From positions 186,001 through 250,000 of the forward strand of contig NZ_CABPST010000002.1 in NCBI RefSeq assembly GCF_902459805.1: a stretch of 64,000 nt of DNA. Direction: 5' to 3'. The notes beneath the pieces were generated by a model. The model did not search any database and had not been told where the DNA came from. It was given only the letters and a program-made list of their open reading frames with translations. Positions within the stretch are counted from its first letter, which is position 1; each line of letters begins with the position of its first letter. The position numbers and the translations under genes are program-made. Source of the stretch: Pandoraea bronchicola. GTDB lineage: Bacteria; Pseudomonadota; Gammaproteobacteria; Burkholderiales; Burkholderiaceae. Below, one piece after another: positions 55,163-64,000 of the stretch.

Positions 55163-57754
55163 CTAATAGACGTCGCGGCGATACCGCCCTTGCGCCGACA
55201 AATCGAGCAAGGCATCCACGCCGATCGCGTCGGCCAGCGCAGCATCCACCGCAGGGGCCATGCCAGCGAGGCTGCCACACACATAGATCGACGCACCGTC
55301 CGCCACCCAGGCCGCAATGTCCTCGGCCAACGCCCGCACCCGGTCTTGTACGTAGATGCGCCGCGCCTGATCGCGCGAATACACAGGGTCGAGACGTGCG
55401 ATGCCGCCCTGCGCCTGCCACGCGCGCAACGTCGCGTCGTAGAAACGATCGTGTGCCGCCTTACGCTCACCGAAGATCAACCAGTTGCGCACATGCCCCT
55501 GCGCGATTCGTTCGGCGAGGTGCGAGCGCAGTCCCGCCAGGCCGGTGCCATTGCCGATCAGGATCATGCCGCAGGCGTGCGCCGGACCGTGGAAGCCGGG
55601 GTTCGGACGTACGCGCATCGTTACGCTTTCGCCCAACGCCACGCCGTCGGTGAGCCAGCCGGAACCGAGCCCCAGCGAGCCGTCGGGATTGCGTGCCTGA
55701 CGCACCAGCAACATCAGTTGGCCCTCATCCGGTGTGGATGCAATCGAATACTCGCGCTCAGGCAGCGGCGCCAGACGCGCCAGCCACGCCGGCAGATCGA
55801 TACCCGCCGGCGGCGCGGCATCGGGCAATACGCGCTCGCGCAGTGCGTCGCCCAACGTCGTCTCGCGTCCGGCAACGCTCACCCTCACGTCGGACGCCCA
55901 GACGCTGCCGGCAAGGAAGGTTTCAACGCGTGCGGCCGTATGGCGTGGCAGCACCTCGACCAGATCGCCCGCGACCCATTGGGCCCCCGGTGGCGGCGTG
56001 AAGGCCAGGTGATAGGCCGGCAACCCGGTACTGCCGGGATTGAGCACATGGCGCTCGGCCAGCGGCCACGACTGGAAGCGAGGGCTATCGTCGGCCTTCG
56101 AAGACACGAGCGGGCGGCCCAGCCATTCGCCAAGCCGCTCCTGCCAACGGGCCCATGCGCCAGGATCGCCCCGGTCGACTTCGATGGGTTCAAATGCCGC
56201 CACACCGCCCTGCGCGCGCAGCCAGCCATCGAGTTTGCGGCCGAATCCGCAGAATCGGTCGTAATGGCTGTCGCCCAAAGAGAGCATCGCGAAACGCAAC
56301 GTCGGCAGCGCCATCGCCTGATTCATCAACTGCTGCGCAAACCGGCGCGCGCTATCGGGCGGCTCGCCATCACCGAACGTGCTGACGATAAACAGCGCCC
56401 GCTTGGCCGTGCCCAGTTGTGCCTGACCGATGCGGGCCAGCGGCTGGATCTGCGCCGGAACTCCCGCCCCCTGCAACATGCCGGCCGTCTGCCATGCGAG
56501 GCCTTCGGCTACGCCGCTCTGGCTCGCGTAGCCGATCAGCACGCCCTCTTCCGCCAGTGACGTGCCCGCCACTGGTGCCTCAGCGCCATGTTTCTCCACG
56601 ACCGGGCGCGATGCCGCCAACGCGCGCTTCTTCTTGCGACGGTCGAGATAGAGCATCCACCCCGTGACGAAGAACACCGGCATCATCAGGCTCGAGAACA
56701 TCATGACGATGATGCCCGCCTGCCCGAAGAAGCTGCCGCGATGCAACGCGTAGATGCTCGTCAGCAACTGTGCGCCGGTCGTCTTCTCGGCGTATCGATC
56801 CTCGTTGCGAATCTCGCCAGACGCCGCCTCGACATCCATGCGGCTGAACGCCCGCTCATGCGGCACCGACTTGTCGAGCCACGTCACCTGCAACGGTCCG
56901 CCGGGCTTCTGTGCCGGGCGCAGATAAACCTTCGTGTAGTCAGGCACATGGGCCGTGAAACGGCTCCACACCCGGCTCATGTCGTCTGCCGGTGTCGAGG
57001 TCAGATCCGGCAACGCCGCCTTCTTGCCCTCACCTTTCCCGGCCATCTTCGGTGGCGCAGCCGGCTTATTTCGCACCGGCTGGGGCACACCGGCCATCGA
57101 GAACAGCATGCCGCGCCACCAGTCGTACGACCAATAGAGGCCCGTCGTGGCCGACAGCAGATAAGGCACCAACACTACCGTGCCGATCACCGCGTGCAGA
57201 TTCCAGAGGAACGGCCGGCCACGCTTCTTGAAGTCGATATGGAACCACGCGCGCCAGTTGCCGATGCGGCGAGGCCATCGCAGATACAGGCCGCTCAACG
57301 CCAGCAGGAACAGCAATAGCGTGGCGGCCGCCGTGATCTGCTTGCCGATGCCATCCACCGTGAGGAAGCGGTGAATATCCATGATGAAGCGGAAGACGAC
57401 ATCGGCCTGCGAACGGCCGAGCATCTGCCCCGTATAAGGGTCGACGAAGTACGTCTCGCCGCGCGTTCCGTCACCGATCGACAGCCGCACGCCGACGGCG
57501 TCTTCCGGCGCGCGCGTCACGGTCATGAGCAGAATGCGCCGGTCGGGCACCGCTTCATGGACCCGCGCAATCAGCTCGGGAATCGGTAACGGCGCCGTAT
57601 CGCGCACGGCCACGGTCATCACGCCCGGGCTGAAGGCGCGGGTGAGTTCTTCGTAATAGGAAAGCAGCGCGCCAGTGAGTCCGACCACTGCCAGCACCAG
57701 CCCGGCCGTAATGCCGAAGCACCAGTGCAACTGAAACCACAGTCTTTTCATCAT
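55163..57754 (-). CDS. PepSY membrane domain/flavodoxin/FAD-NADPH reductase fusion
   Basis: The product has about 863 residues from ATG 57754 (a second ATG at 57751). The N-terminal half is a PepSY-type membrane module with four helices (FQLHWCFGITAGLVLAVVGL, FRFIMDIHRFLTVDGIGK, FLWNLHAVIGTVVLVPYL) and several His suited to haem. The C-terminal half resembles the sulfite-reductase flavoprotein: FMN loop IGYASQSGVAEGLA, FAD motif REYSIAST, and NADP parts LIGNGTGLAGLRSHLA and YVCGSLAGMAPAVDAAL. It would move electrons from NADPH across the inner membrane. With a Fur-type box upstream, reductive release of iron from siderophores is the likely role. Confidence 0.88.
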   Translation of the reverse strand: MMKRLWFQLHWCFGITAGLVLAVVGLTGALLSYYEELTRAFSPGVMTVAVRDTAPLPIPELIARVHEAVPDRRILLMTVTRAPEDAVGVRLSIGDGTRGETYFVDPYTGQMLGRSQADVVFRFIMDIHRFLTVDGIGKQITAAATLLLFLLALSGLYLRWPRRIGNWRAWFHIDFKKRGRPFLWNLHAVIGTVVLVPYLLSATTGLYWSYDWWRGMLFSMAGVPQPVRNKPAAPPKMAGKGEGKKAALPDLTSTPADDMSRVWSRFTAHVPDYTKVYLRPAQKPGGPLQVTWLDKSVPHERAFSRMDVEAASGEIRNEDRYAEKTTGAQLLTSIYALHRGSFFGQAGIIVMMFSSLMMPVFFVTGWMLYLDRRKKKRALAASRPVVEKHGAEAPVAGTSLAEEGVLIGYASQSGVAEGLAWQTAGMLQGAGVPAQIQPLARIGQAQLGTAKRALFIVSTFGDGEPPDSARRFAQQLMNQAMALPTLRFAMLSLGDSHYDRFCGFGRKLDGWLRAQGGVAAFEPIEVDRGDPGAWARWQERLGEWLGRPLVSSKADDSPRFQSWPLAERHVLNPGSTGLPAYHLAFTPPPGAQWVAGDLVEVLPRHTAARVETFLAGSVWASDVRVSVAGRETTLGDALRERVLPDAAPPAGIDLPAWLARLAPLPEREYSIASTPDEGQLMLLVRQARNPDGSLGLGSGWLTDGVALGESVTMRVRPNPGFHGPAHACGMILIGNGTGLAGLRSHLAERIAQGHVRNWLIFGERKAAHDRFYDATLRAWQAQGGIARLDPVYSRDQARRIYVQDRVRALAEDIAAWVADGASIYVCGSLAGMAPAVDAALADAIGVDALLDLSAQGRYRRDVY

Positions 57755-57855
57755 TGTTGTCGTCCAACGCACGTCCGTGCGCCGATGGTGGCGCGTGCGT
57801 GGCAGGTGTGCCGAACCGCAATCCCCGATGGAGCACTTTGCGGCAATTGTCGAAT

Positions 57856-57886
57856 GGTATTGCAAACGATTCTCATATTCAATACC
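57856..57886. promoter_or_regulatory. Fur-type box before the PepSY flavoreductase
   Basis: GGTATTG and CAATACC are perfect seven-base arms around 17 bases. The inner part reads AAACGATTCTCATATT and contains the ATTCTCAT core of Fur boxes. The TATTG-N17-CAATA layout equals that of the palindrome at 6153-6185. It lies about 100 bases before the start codon. Confidence 0.65.
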
Positions 57887-58109
57887 CATTTAACTTTCCC
57901 CACCTTGTAGGCCCCATCCGACAGGAATTTCATAGAAAGGACGACCCCCCGTCGCTTTTTGAACGGTTAGGATGAATTTATCGGCGCGGATGTCCGCGCT
58001 CCCGCCCACCGAATCGCCGCAAGTCACATCTCGTCCCCCTTCCCCCTGCGCCCGCCGCTCGGCCCCGGATACGACCTTTCGACCTGCGGCACGACAGCGA
58101 CGGAGTGCC

Positions 58110-58931
58110 ATGCAACCCTTAGCGTCTTCCCCTTGTGCCCCACCGGCGACGACACCAGCCGACACTTGCGATGTCGACGTTGCCACGGTGGCATTCTTCT
58201 TTGACCTCGACGGCACGCTGGCACCGCTGGCGCCACGTCCCGATGCGGTCAGGCTGCCGCGTGATACCGCCAGTGTGCTGGCCCGACTGTTCGAGCGTAC
58301 GCAGGGCGCTATCGCGGTCGTCTCCGGGCGCGCCATCGACGACATCGACGGCCTGCTCGCCCCGTTACGTGTGCCCGCCGCTGGCCTGCACGGCGCCGAA
58401 ATTCGTCATGCCGACGGAGATCTGATCCGGGCCGAGGGCCATGCCGTCGACGCGGCCCGGGTCGCGTCGATGGTCGCCCCATTGCAAGCGCTCGTCGCCC
58501 AGCACGCCGGCCTTTTGCTGGAAAACAAGGGCAGCGCCCTCGCGCTGCACTACCGCAATGCGCCCGAGTTGGCGGGTGTCGCACGCGACACGATGCGCAC
58601 CCTGGCCGATGTGCATGCCGAGCGCTTCGTGTTGCAACCCGGCAAGTTCGTCTTCGAGTTGCGGCCGCGCCACGTCAGCAAGGGCCGCGCCATCGCCACG
58701 CTACTGAAGGAGGCCCCGTTCGCCGGCAGAACGCCACTGTTTGCCGGCGACGACCTGACCGACGAGGCCGGATTTGCCGACGTGAATGCGCTGGGCGGCA
58801 TCACGATCAAGATCGGCGAAGGTGAGACTTGTGCCCGTCACCGGTTGCCGTCGCCGGAAGCGCTGACGGCCTGGCTGCTGACGTTGCGTCACACCTCCCC
58901 ACGCCAACCTTCACAGGAGAATGGAGCATGA
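58110..58931 (+). CDS. otsB: Trehalose-6-phosphate phosphatase
   Basis: The product has 273 residues from ATG 58110 (CGGAG five bases upstream); the frame is open to 57972. It is a HAD-superfamily enzyme that removes phosphate from trehalose-6-phosphate. The nucleophile motif is FFFDLDGTLAPL, followed by AVVSGRAIDDIDGLL, the cap segment GLHGAEIRHADG, the Lys in SKGRAIATLL, and the acidic motif FAGDDLTDEAGF. Its stop overlaps the otsA start as ATGA, so the two are translationally coupled, in the order otsB-otsA. Confidence 0.93.
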   Translation: MQPLASSPCAPPATTPADTCDVDVATVAFFFDLDGTLAPLAPRPDAVRLPRDTASVLARLFERTQGAIAVVSGRAIDDIDGLLAPLRVPAAGLHGAEIRHADGDLIRAEGHAVDAARVASMVAPLQALVAQHAGLLLENKGSALALHYRNAPELAGVARDTMRTLADVHAERFVLQPGKFVFELRPRHVSKGRAIATLLKEAPFAGRTPLFAGDDLTDEAGFADVNALGGITIKIGEGETCARHRLPSPEALTAWLLTLRHTSPRQPSQENGA

Positions 58932-60349
58932 GCCGCTTAGTCATCGTCTCGAACCGGGTTGCCCCGATCACCGAAGGCAAACCTACGGCCGGCGGTCTGG
59001 CGATCGGCGTGTTCGACGCGCTCAAAGACACCGGAGGCATGTGGTTCGGCTGGAACGGAGAAATCAACGCCGAGCCGGCGAGCGCGCCCGAGATCGCCCA
59101 TCGCAACAACGTCACCTTTGCCACCGTGCCGCTCACGCGCCGCGACTACAACACGTACTACCGCGGCTTTTCGAATGCGACCCTGTGGCCAACGTTTCAC
59201 TATCGCGACGACCTCACGCGCTACCAGCGCGACGACTACAACGGCTACCGGCACGTCAACGCGCGCTTCGCCGCGCTGCTCTCGCCACTGCTCGAGCACG
59301 ACGATCTGATCTGGGTCCACGACTACCATCTGCTGCCATTTGCGCAGGCCTGCCGCCAGATCGGGTTGAAGCAGCGACTTGGCTTCTTCCTGCATATTCC
59401 GTTTCCGTCGCCGCAAGTGCTCATGACCGTGCCGCCCCATGAAGCCCTGGTGCGCGCCATGTGCGAATACGATCTCGTCGGCTTTCAGACCGAAACCGAC
59501 CGCACGGCCTTCACCGACTATCTGGTGCGACACGCCGGGGCCACGCTGCACGACGACGGCACCGTGACCGCCTATGACCGCACGCTGCGCACAGGTGTGT
59601 ACCCGATTGGCGTCTATCCAGACGAGATTCAGCAGCAAGCGACAGCCCGCGCCACGGTCAAGCACATTCTCGATCTGAAGCAGGGGTTGCAGGAGCGCAA
59701 GCTGATCATGAGCGTGGACCGTCTGGATTACTCGAAGGGGATGCTGGAGCGATTCCGCGCTTTCGAACGTCTGCTCGAACTGTGGCCGAACCAGCAAGGA
59801 ACGGTGAGCTTCGTGCAGGTCGCCCCGCCAAGCCGCTCGGACGTCGCGGGATATGGCGAGATCCGCCGCCAATTGGAAGCCGAGGCGGGCCATATCAACG
59901 GCCGCTTCTCGGATCTCGCCTGGACACCGCTTCGCTATATCAACAAACGCTACGATCACGAGGTGCTGATGTCGTTCTTCCGCGCGTCGCAAGTGGGCTA
60001 CGTCACGCCGCTGCGCGATGGCATGAATCTCGTCGCGAAGGAGTATGTGGCCTCGCAAGACCCGGCGGACCCCGGCGTGCTGGTGCTGTCCTGCTTCGCG
60101 GGCGCTGCCCAGGAACTGGACGGGGCGCTGATCGTGAATCCGTACGACATCGACGGCATGGCCGAGGCGCTGCGCACCGCGCTGAACATGTCGCTGTCGG
60201 AGCGTCAGGCGCGCCACACCACCATGATGCTGACATTGCGCGAGCACAATCTGTCGACGTGGCGCGATCGCTTCATTGCCGATCTTCGCGCACCGAAAGG
60301 CGCGGCCAGACCGGCCCTGATGCGCTGCCCTCAACCGGCCGCCGCCTGA
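58928..60349 (+). CDS. otsA: Trehalose-6-phosphate synthase
   Basis: This 473-residue GT20 glycosyltransferase joins UDP-glucose and glucose-6-phosphate. It shows the N-terminal loop [20 protein letters not shown], the substrate-binding [36 protein letters not shown] and the donor-site [17 protein letters not shown] lies upstream of ATG 58928. With otsB it forms the OtsAB route for trehalose as an osmoprotectant. Length and motifs are normal. Confidence 0.96.
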   Translation: MSRLVIVSNRVAPITEGKPTAGGLAIGVFDALKDTGGMWFGWNGEINAEPASAPEIAHRNNVTFATVPLTRRDYNTYYRGFSNATLWPTFHYRDDLTRYQRDDYNGYRHVNARFAALLSPLLEHDDLIWVHDYHLLPFAQACRQIGLKQRLGFFLHIPFPSPQVLMTVPPHEALVRAMCEYDLVGFQTETDRTAFTDYLVRHAGATLHDDGTVTAYDRTLRTGVYPIGVYPDEIQQQATARATVKHILDLKQGLQERKLIMSVDRLDYSKGMLERFRAFERLLELWPNQQGTVSFVQVAPPSRSDVAGYGEIRRQLEAEAGHINGRFSDLAWTPLRYINKRYDHEVLMSFFRASQVGYVTPLRDGMNLVAKEYVASQDPADPGVLVLSCFAGAAQELDGALIVNPYDIDGMAEALRTALNMSLSERQARHTTMMLTLREHNLSTWRDRFIADLRAPKGAARPALMRCPQPAAA

Positions 60350-60383
60350 CGAGCAAGACGCCGGCACCGCCAGGAGTCATGCC

Positions 60384-61190
60384 ATGAGCCAACGTGATCC
60401 CTCTGCGGCCCCCTGCGTCGAAGTCGAGACCGACGGGGCCGTGACCATCGTCACACTCGCACGCGCCGCGCGGCGCAACGCGGTGGATCGCCACATGGCT
60501 GCCGCCTTGCGTGACGCCTTGCTGGCATTCGAGGGGGACGACAACGCCAGTGTGGCGGTGTTGTGCGGCAAAGGCGCGTCGTTCTGTTCGGGCGCAGACC
60601 TCTCGGCTTTCGACGATCCCGAACGCCGCAACGAGGTCACGCCCGATGGCAGCGGCGACGGCCCGATGGGACTCACACGCCGCCATCTGGACAAGCCCGT
60701 GATCGCGGCCGTCAGCGGGCATGCCGTAGCGGGCGGACTGGAGTTGGCGTTATGGTGCGACCTGCGCGTGGCGGACGATTCGGCAACGTTCGGCGTTTTC
60801 TGCCGGCGCTTCGGCGTGCCACTCATCGATGGCGGCACAGTGCGTCTGCCGCGGCTGATCGGTATGAGCCGTGCGCTCGACATGATCCTCACGGGACGCG
60901 CCGTCGGTGCGCAGGAAGCCTACGAAATCGGACTGGTCAACCGGCTGGTGCCGGAGGGTATGGCACGCCAGGGGGCGGTCGCACTGGCACAACAACTCGC
61001 CGCACTGCCGCAAGGCGCCCTGCGCGCCGACCGCCGGGCGGCCTACGCGCAATGGGATATGTCGCTCGAAGCCGCGCTGCGCCAGGAAGGCGCGGCCGGA
61101 CATGCGGTGGTGTTCTCCGAGGGGATCGCCGGTGCCCGCGAATTTCTTGGCGGCGCGGGCCGTCACGGGGCGCCGCGCGACAAGCCGTGA
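60384..61190 (+). CDS. Crotonase-fold (enoyl-CoA hydratase-like) protein
   Basis: This 268-residue protein has the crotonase fold. The oxyanion-hole segments are CSGADLSAF and SGHAVAGGLELALW. The first catalytic Glu of hydratases is kept (Glu120 in GGLEL), but the second, normally in the GQPE position, is Cys140 (FGVFCRRFG). A standard hydratase mechanism is therefore unlikely; isomerase or another CoA-thioester reaction is possible. It lies 34 bases after otsA on the same strand, perhaps in the same transcript, without a clear metabolic link to trehalose. Confidence 0.85.
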   Translation: MSQRDPSAAPCVEVETDGAVTIVTLARAARRNAVDRHMAAALRDALLAFEGDDNASVAVLCGKGASFCSGADLSAFDDPERRNEVTPDGSGDGPMGLTRRHLDKPVIAAVSGHAVAGGLELALWCDLRVADDSATFGVFCRRFGVPLIDGGTVRLPRLIGMSRALDMILTGRAVGAQEAYEIGLVNRLVPEGMARQGAVALAQQLAALPQGALRADRRAAYAQWDMSLEAALRQEGAAGHAVVFSEGIAGAREFLGGAGRHGAPRDKP

Positions 61191-61226
61191 CCGGCCGTGC
61201 CGCTGCGGCGACGCTCGACGACTGCC

Positions 61227-61901
61227 TTACTTGCCCGCCGGACGCGACTGCTGCACCTGTTCGAGGCGCTTACGCAGCCCGTCGGCGATTTCTTTCTGAT
61301 TCGCCTGCGTGGCGAAGTCGATGGCCGACAAACCGATCTGGTTCTTCAGGCGCACATCCGCCCCGCCGTCGAGCAGCACCTTGCATGTGGTGATATGCCC
61401 GCCGCGCGCCGCCATCATGAGCGGCGTGGTGCCGTTGGGCGACTCGGCATCGACGTAAGCCGAGGCGTCCAGCAGGATCTGCACGATATCGTCGTGCCCG
61501 TTGGTCGCCGCGTAGTGCAGCGGTGCCCAGCCCTTCTTGTTGACCTCTGCATCCTTGTCGATCAACAGCTTGACCATCGGCGCGAGGCCTTGCAGCGACG
61601 CAATCATCATCGCGTTCTCGCCTGCAGCATTGGTCGCATCGAGATCCGTGCGCTTGTCGTCAATCAGCAGACGTGCAACGTCGACCGACTTCTCGCGCAT
61701 GGCGATCACCAGCAGCGGGTTGCCCTTCTCGTCGGTCGAGTTCGGATCGACACCCGCCTTCAGCGCCTGGGCGACGGCCTTCGTGTCGTTGAAGACGACG
61801 GCCTTGACCAGTGCTGTGTTGGAGGTGGCCGCGGTGGCGCACGCCGTCAGCCAAAGCACACTGAGCAACATCCAGGCTCGGATCATCGAAAATTTGCGCA
61901 T
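61227..61901 (-). CDS. Ankyrin-repeat lipoprotein
   Basis: The product has 224 residues from ATG 61901 (AGGAG upstream). The N-terminus has a lipobox (LLSVLWLTACATAA), so it is probably lipidated. The mature part holds five to six ankyrin repeats, for example VDPNSTDEKGNPLLVIAMRE, EVNKKGWAPLHYAATNGHDD and SPNGTTPLMMAARGGHITTC. Ankyrin repeats bind proteins; the partner is unknown. It lies downstream of tatD on the same strand, an arrangement I associate with Burkholderiaceae genomes. It converges with the crotonase gene. Confidence 0.88.
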   Translation of the reverse strand: MRKFSMIRAWMLLSVLWLTACATAATSNTALVKAVVFNDTKAVAQALKAGVDPNSTDEKGNPLLVIAMREKSVDVARLLIDDKRTDLDATNAAGENAMMIASLQGLAPMVKLLIDKDAEVNKKGWAPLHYAATNGHDDIVQILLDASAYVDAESPNGTTPLMMAARGGHITTCKVLLDGGADVRLKNQIGLSAIDFATQANQKEIADGLRKRLEQVQQSRPAGK

Positions 61902-61975
61902 CGGGGGCTCCTGTCGGTAGTCCGGTGAATAACGTAGAGACAATCGGGTCAATCGGGTCAATCGGTTGATAGGGG

Positions 61976-62758
61976 TCAGGGCTTGGCCGTCGCGAACAAC
62001 CGGAAGAAGTTCTCCGTCGTCACGTCGGCGATCTTCTGCAAGGGCTCGCCGCGCAGGTCGGCGATGAACTCGGCCACATGACGCACGTAGCCGGGTTGAT
62101 TGAGCTTGCCACGATAAGGCACAGGGGCGAGATACGGCGAATCCGTCTCGATCAGCATGCGCTCGAGCGGCACACGTCGCGCCACGTCCTGCAGATCGCG
62201 CGCGCTCTTGAACGTAACGATGCCCGAAAACGAGATGTAGAAGTTCTGATCGAGCGCGCCTTGCGCGACATCCCAGCTTTCGGTGAAGCAGTGCATCACC
62301 CCCGCGGGCTCGCCTGCCTGCTCTTCACGCATGATGCGCAGCGTGTCGTCGGCGGCCGAGCGCGTGTGAATGATGAGCGGTTTGCCCGTGACGCGCGCCG
62401 CGCGAATATGCGTGCGAAAGCGCTCGCGCTGCCACTCCATATCCTCGATGCTGCGGCCGTCCAGGCGGTAATAGTCGAGCCCGGTCTCGCCGATTGCCAC
62501 CACCTTCGGCGTGGCGGCAAGACGAACGAGATCGTCGACGCTGGGCTCCGGGGTGTCTTCATAATCGGGATGGACACCGACCGAGGCGTACACGTTCTCG
62601 TGCTGTGCCGCGATCTCGAGTACTTGAGGCAGCGTGGGCAGATCGACCGAGACGCACAACGCGTGGCTCACCTTGTTCTCACGCATGCGTGCGAGCAGCT
62701 CGGGCATCTGCTCGGCCAGTTCCGGGAAATTGATATGACAGTGCGAATCGATGAACAT
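61976..62758 (-). CDS. tatD: TatD-family metal-dependent hydrolase
   Basis: The product has 260 residues when started at ATG 62758 (MFIDSHCHINFPEL). A longer start at 62788 overlaps the holB stop as TGATG and would add 10 residues. The TIM-barrel metal site is DSHCH at the N-terminus, with the Glu in GETGLDYYRLDG, His in HTRSAADDT, GVMHCFTES and the Asp in IETDSPYLAP. TatD proteins are 3'-5' DNases or D-aminoacyl-tRNA deacylase-like enzymes. The coupling to holB suggests one operon. Confidence 0.92.
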   Translation of the reverse strand: MFIDSHCHINFPELAEQMPELLARMRENKVSHALCVSVDLPTLPQVLEIAAQHENVYASVGVHPDYEDTPEPSVDDLVRLAATPKVVAIGETGLDYYRLDGRSIEDMEWQRERFRTHIRAARVTGKPLIIHTRSAADDTLRIMREEQAGEPAGVMHCFTESWDVAQGALDQNFYISFSGIVTFKSARDLQDVARRVPLERMLIETDSPYLAPVPYRGKLNQPGYVRHVAEFIADLRGEPLQKIADVTTENFFRLFATAKP

Positions 62759-62787
62759 GATGTGCGATCGGTTGCCGGTGGTCTGCA

Positions 62788-63828
62788 TCAAAGCGATGCC
62801 GGTCCGCCGAACAACTGTTTGTATTGCAGGAAAAGGGCCTCAAGCAGCACGCGGGTATTGAGCGGGTGGTTCTGCACCTGACGCTGCTGGGCGAGTTCAC
62901 GCAGGAAACCCAGCAGGTGGACATCGTCCGTCGTGTCGCCACAACGGCGCAATGCCTGCGCGTGACCGGGGAAAAAGCGGACGGTGCCGGCCATGCGCTC
63001 GGCCAGGACATCGAAGCACCAGCGCTGCAACGTCTCCAGAATGCCCGGCAAGCTGCCCTTGTGCAGTTGCTCGGCGCACGCGAAGGCGTCGATCGCCGCG
63101 CCCTGCGCCAGCTGACCGAGCAGCCAGTCGCGCCAGCCGCGCTCTTCCGGCTCGGCCAGCGCACGCGCCGCGAGCGGCGCGCCGCCGGCTTCGGCCAGCA
63201 CGGCGGCGGCCTTGGCCGCATCGAGACCCGCTTCGGCCATCAGCCATTGCGAGGCCTGAGCGCCGTCCGGACGCGTGAGTACCAAGCGACGGCAGCGCGA
63301 GAGAATGGTCGGCAAAAGGCGGTCGGGCTGGGTCGTCACCAGCAGGAAGATGACCCCTTCTGGCGGCTCCTCGAGCGTCTTGAGCAATGCGTTGGCTGCA
63401 TGCACGTTCAGCGCCTCTGCCGGATACAGCAGCACCACACGCAGCCCCTGGCGATGCGAGCCGACGCTTGCAAAGTCGATCACCTCGCGTACCTGCTCGA
63501 TCTTGATTTCCTTGCTCGGCGTCTTGGTCTTCTTGTCGCCGTCGGCCTCGGCGCGGGCCTCGGCCCCCGGCAGGCTGTCCGCCAATGCCTCCGGGCAGAC
63601 GGCACGAAAGTCCGGGTGATTGCCGCTGGCGAACCACTGGCACGCAGCGCACGTCCCGCACGGCAAATGGTCGTCGCGCGGCGATTCGCACAGCAGCGCC
63701 TGTGCGAACGTACGGGCAAGCTCGATCTCGCCGATGCCCGGCACGGCCTGCAACAGCAGCGCGTGCGGCATCTGGGCGCGCAGGTCGTTAAGGCGTGTCC
63801 AATCCTGCGACTGCCACGGATACAGCAT
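62788..63828 (-). CDS. holB: DNA polymerase III subunit delta'
   Basis: This 346-residue clamp-loader subunit has a degenerate P-loop (VPGIGEIELAR), which fits its known lack of ATPase activity. The zinc-binding Cys set is in LLCESPRDDHLPCGTCAAC, and the Ser-Arg-Cys finger is in TILSRCRRL. ANALLKTLEEPPEG matches the family. An insert rich in Lys, Glu and Ala (about 90-110) separates the zinc module from EIKIEQVREVIDFA. AAGGAG lies just before the ATG. It is followed by tatD. Confidence 0.94.
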   Translation of the reverse strand: MLYPWQSQDWTRLNDLRAQMPHALLLQAVPGIGEIELARTFAQALLCESPRDDHLPCGTCAACQWFASGNHPDFRAVCPEALADSLPGAEARAEADGDKKTKTPSKEIKIEQVREVIDFASVGSHRQGLRVVLLYPAEALNVHAANALLKTLEEPPEGVIFLLVTTQPDRLLPTILSRCRRLVLTRPDGAQASQWLMAEAGLDAAKAAAVLAEAGGAPLAARALAEPEERGWRDWLLGQLAQGAAIDAFACAEQLHKGSLPGILETLQRWCFDVLAERMAGTVRFFPGHAQALRRCGDTTDDVHLLGFLRELAQQRQVQNHPLNTRVLLEALFLQYKQLFGGPASL

Positions 63829-63981
63829 GTGGGCTCCTTGGCCGGAAGATGCGTCTTGGGCGGAACAAGGCAGCGGTCAGACGAAGGGGGCGGCATTTGC
63901 CCAGTGCGTCCTGCCAATGTTCAATGTCCCGTGGGTGTCCCGTTATCGATGAAACAAGCGGATTATCGCGCGTGCGCGGGC

Positions 63982-64000
63982 TCAGTGCCCGGGCACGCCC
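63982..64000 (-). CDS. Possible 3' end of the next upstream gene
   Basis: On the minus strand, the last 19 bases read as GVPGH followed by TGA at 63982, which would be the tail of a gene beyond the window. In related genomes tmk lies upstream of holB, but five residues cannot identify it. The 150 bases between it and holB hold nothing clear. Confidence 0.2.

Noticed and set aside
58937-60367. A 476-codon frame antisense to otsA
   Set aside because: The plus strand encodes a complete trehalose-6-phosphate synthase.
1-64000. Search by eye for CRISPR arrays, tRNA and rRNA genes, prophage or integrase genes
   Set aside because: None was seen. The only mobile signature found is the IS21-like pair of ends at 6326-7481.

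Overview
The window reads as a chromosomal segment of a high-GC betaproteobacterium of the family Burkholderiaceae. Pandoraea is my best guess, from the overall protein character and the holB-tatD-ankyrin order; this is inference, and no rRNA or species marker is present. Coding is dense on both strands. I saw no tRNA, rRNA, CRISPR array, prophage or intact insertion sequence.

Positions 1-8300 look like accessory DNA with lower GC stretches. They hold the start of a methyltransferase gene, a cation diffusion facilitator and a cytochrome b561 that share an iron-box-like site, a two-gene siderophore locus (MFS exporter plus NIS synthetase) behind a 33-bp perfect palindrome, and a 1.16-kb unit with IS21-like repeated ends. 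That unit carries a UPF0489 gene instead of transposase genes. Positions 8300-19200 hold PEP synthase, a bifunctional penicillin-binding protein, a universal stress protein, a decayed kdp locus (kdpE and kdpC intact, kdpB missing its 5' half, kdpA and kdpD absent) and an AI-2E-family permease.

Positions 19600-36500 hold homogentisate degradation (fahA-hmgA with a divergent LysR gene), a hybrid-kinase/LuxR-type response-regulator pair with a lipoprotein gene behind an RcsB-like palindrome, a TauE/SafE permease, a CaiB-type CoA-transferase, CorA, a Pat-like acyl-CoA synthetase/acetyltransferase, Dps and HdeD. Positions 36900-41900 form a compact four-gene Csu-type (spore coat U) chaperone-usher pilus operon. 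Positions 41900-47000 are an arginine/ornithine unit: astA, astC and a basic amino acid ABC transporter.

Positions 47000-64000 hold an acetolactate synthase large subunit opposite an Lrp regulator, an exported peroxiredoxin, a hemolysin III homologue, a cytosolic hybrid kinase, a chemoreceptor with a sigma-28-like promoter, acylphosphatase, a PepSY/flavoreductase fusion behind a Fur-type box, otsB-otsA, a crotonase, an ankyrin lipoprotein, tatD and holB. One theme crosses the window: the siderophore operon and the PepSY flavoreductase, 52 kb apart, carry operators with the same architecture (TATTG, 17 bases, CAATA). This suggests one iron-responsive network for siderophore synthesis, export and reductive iron release.
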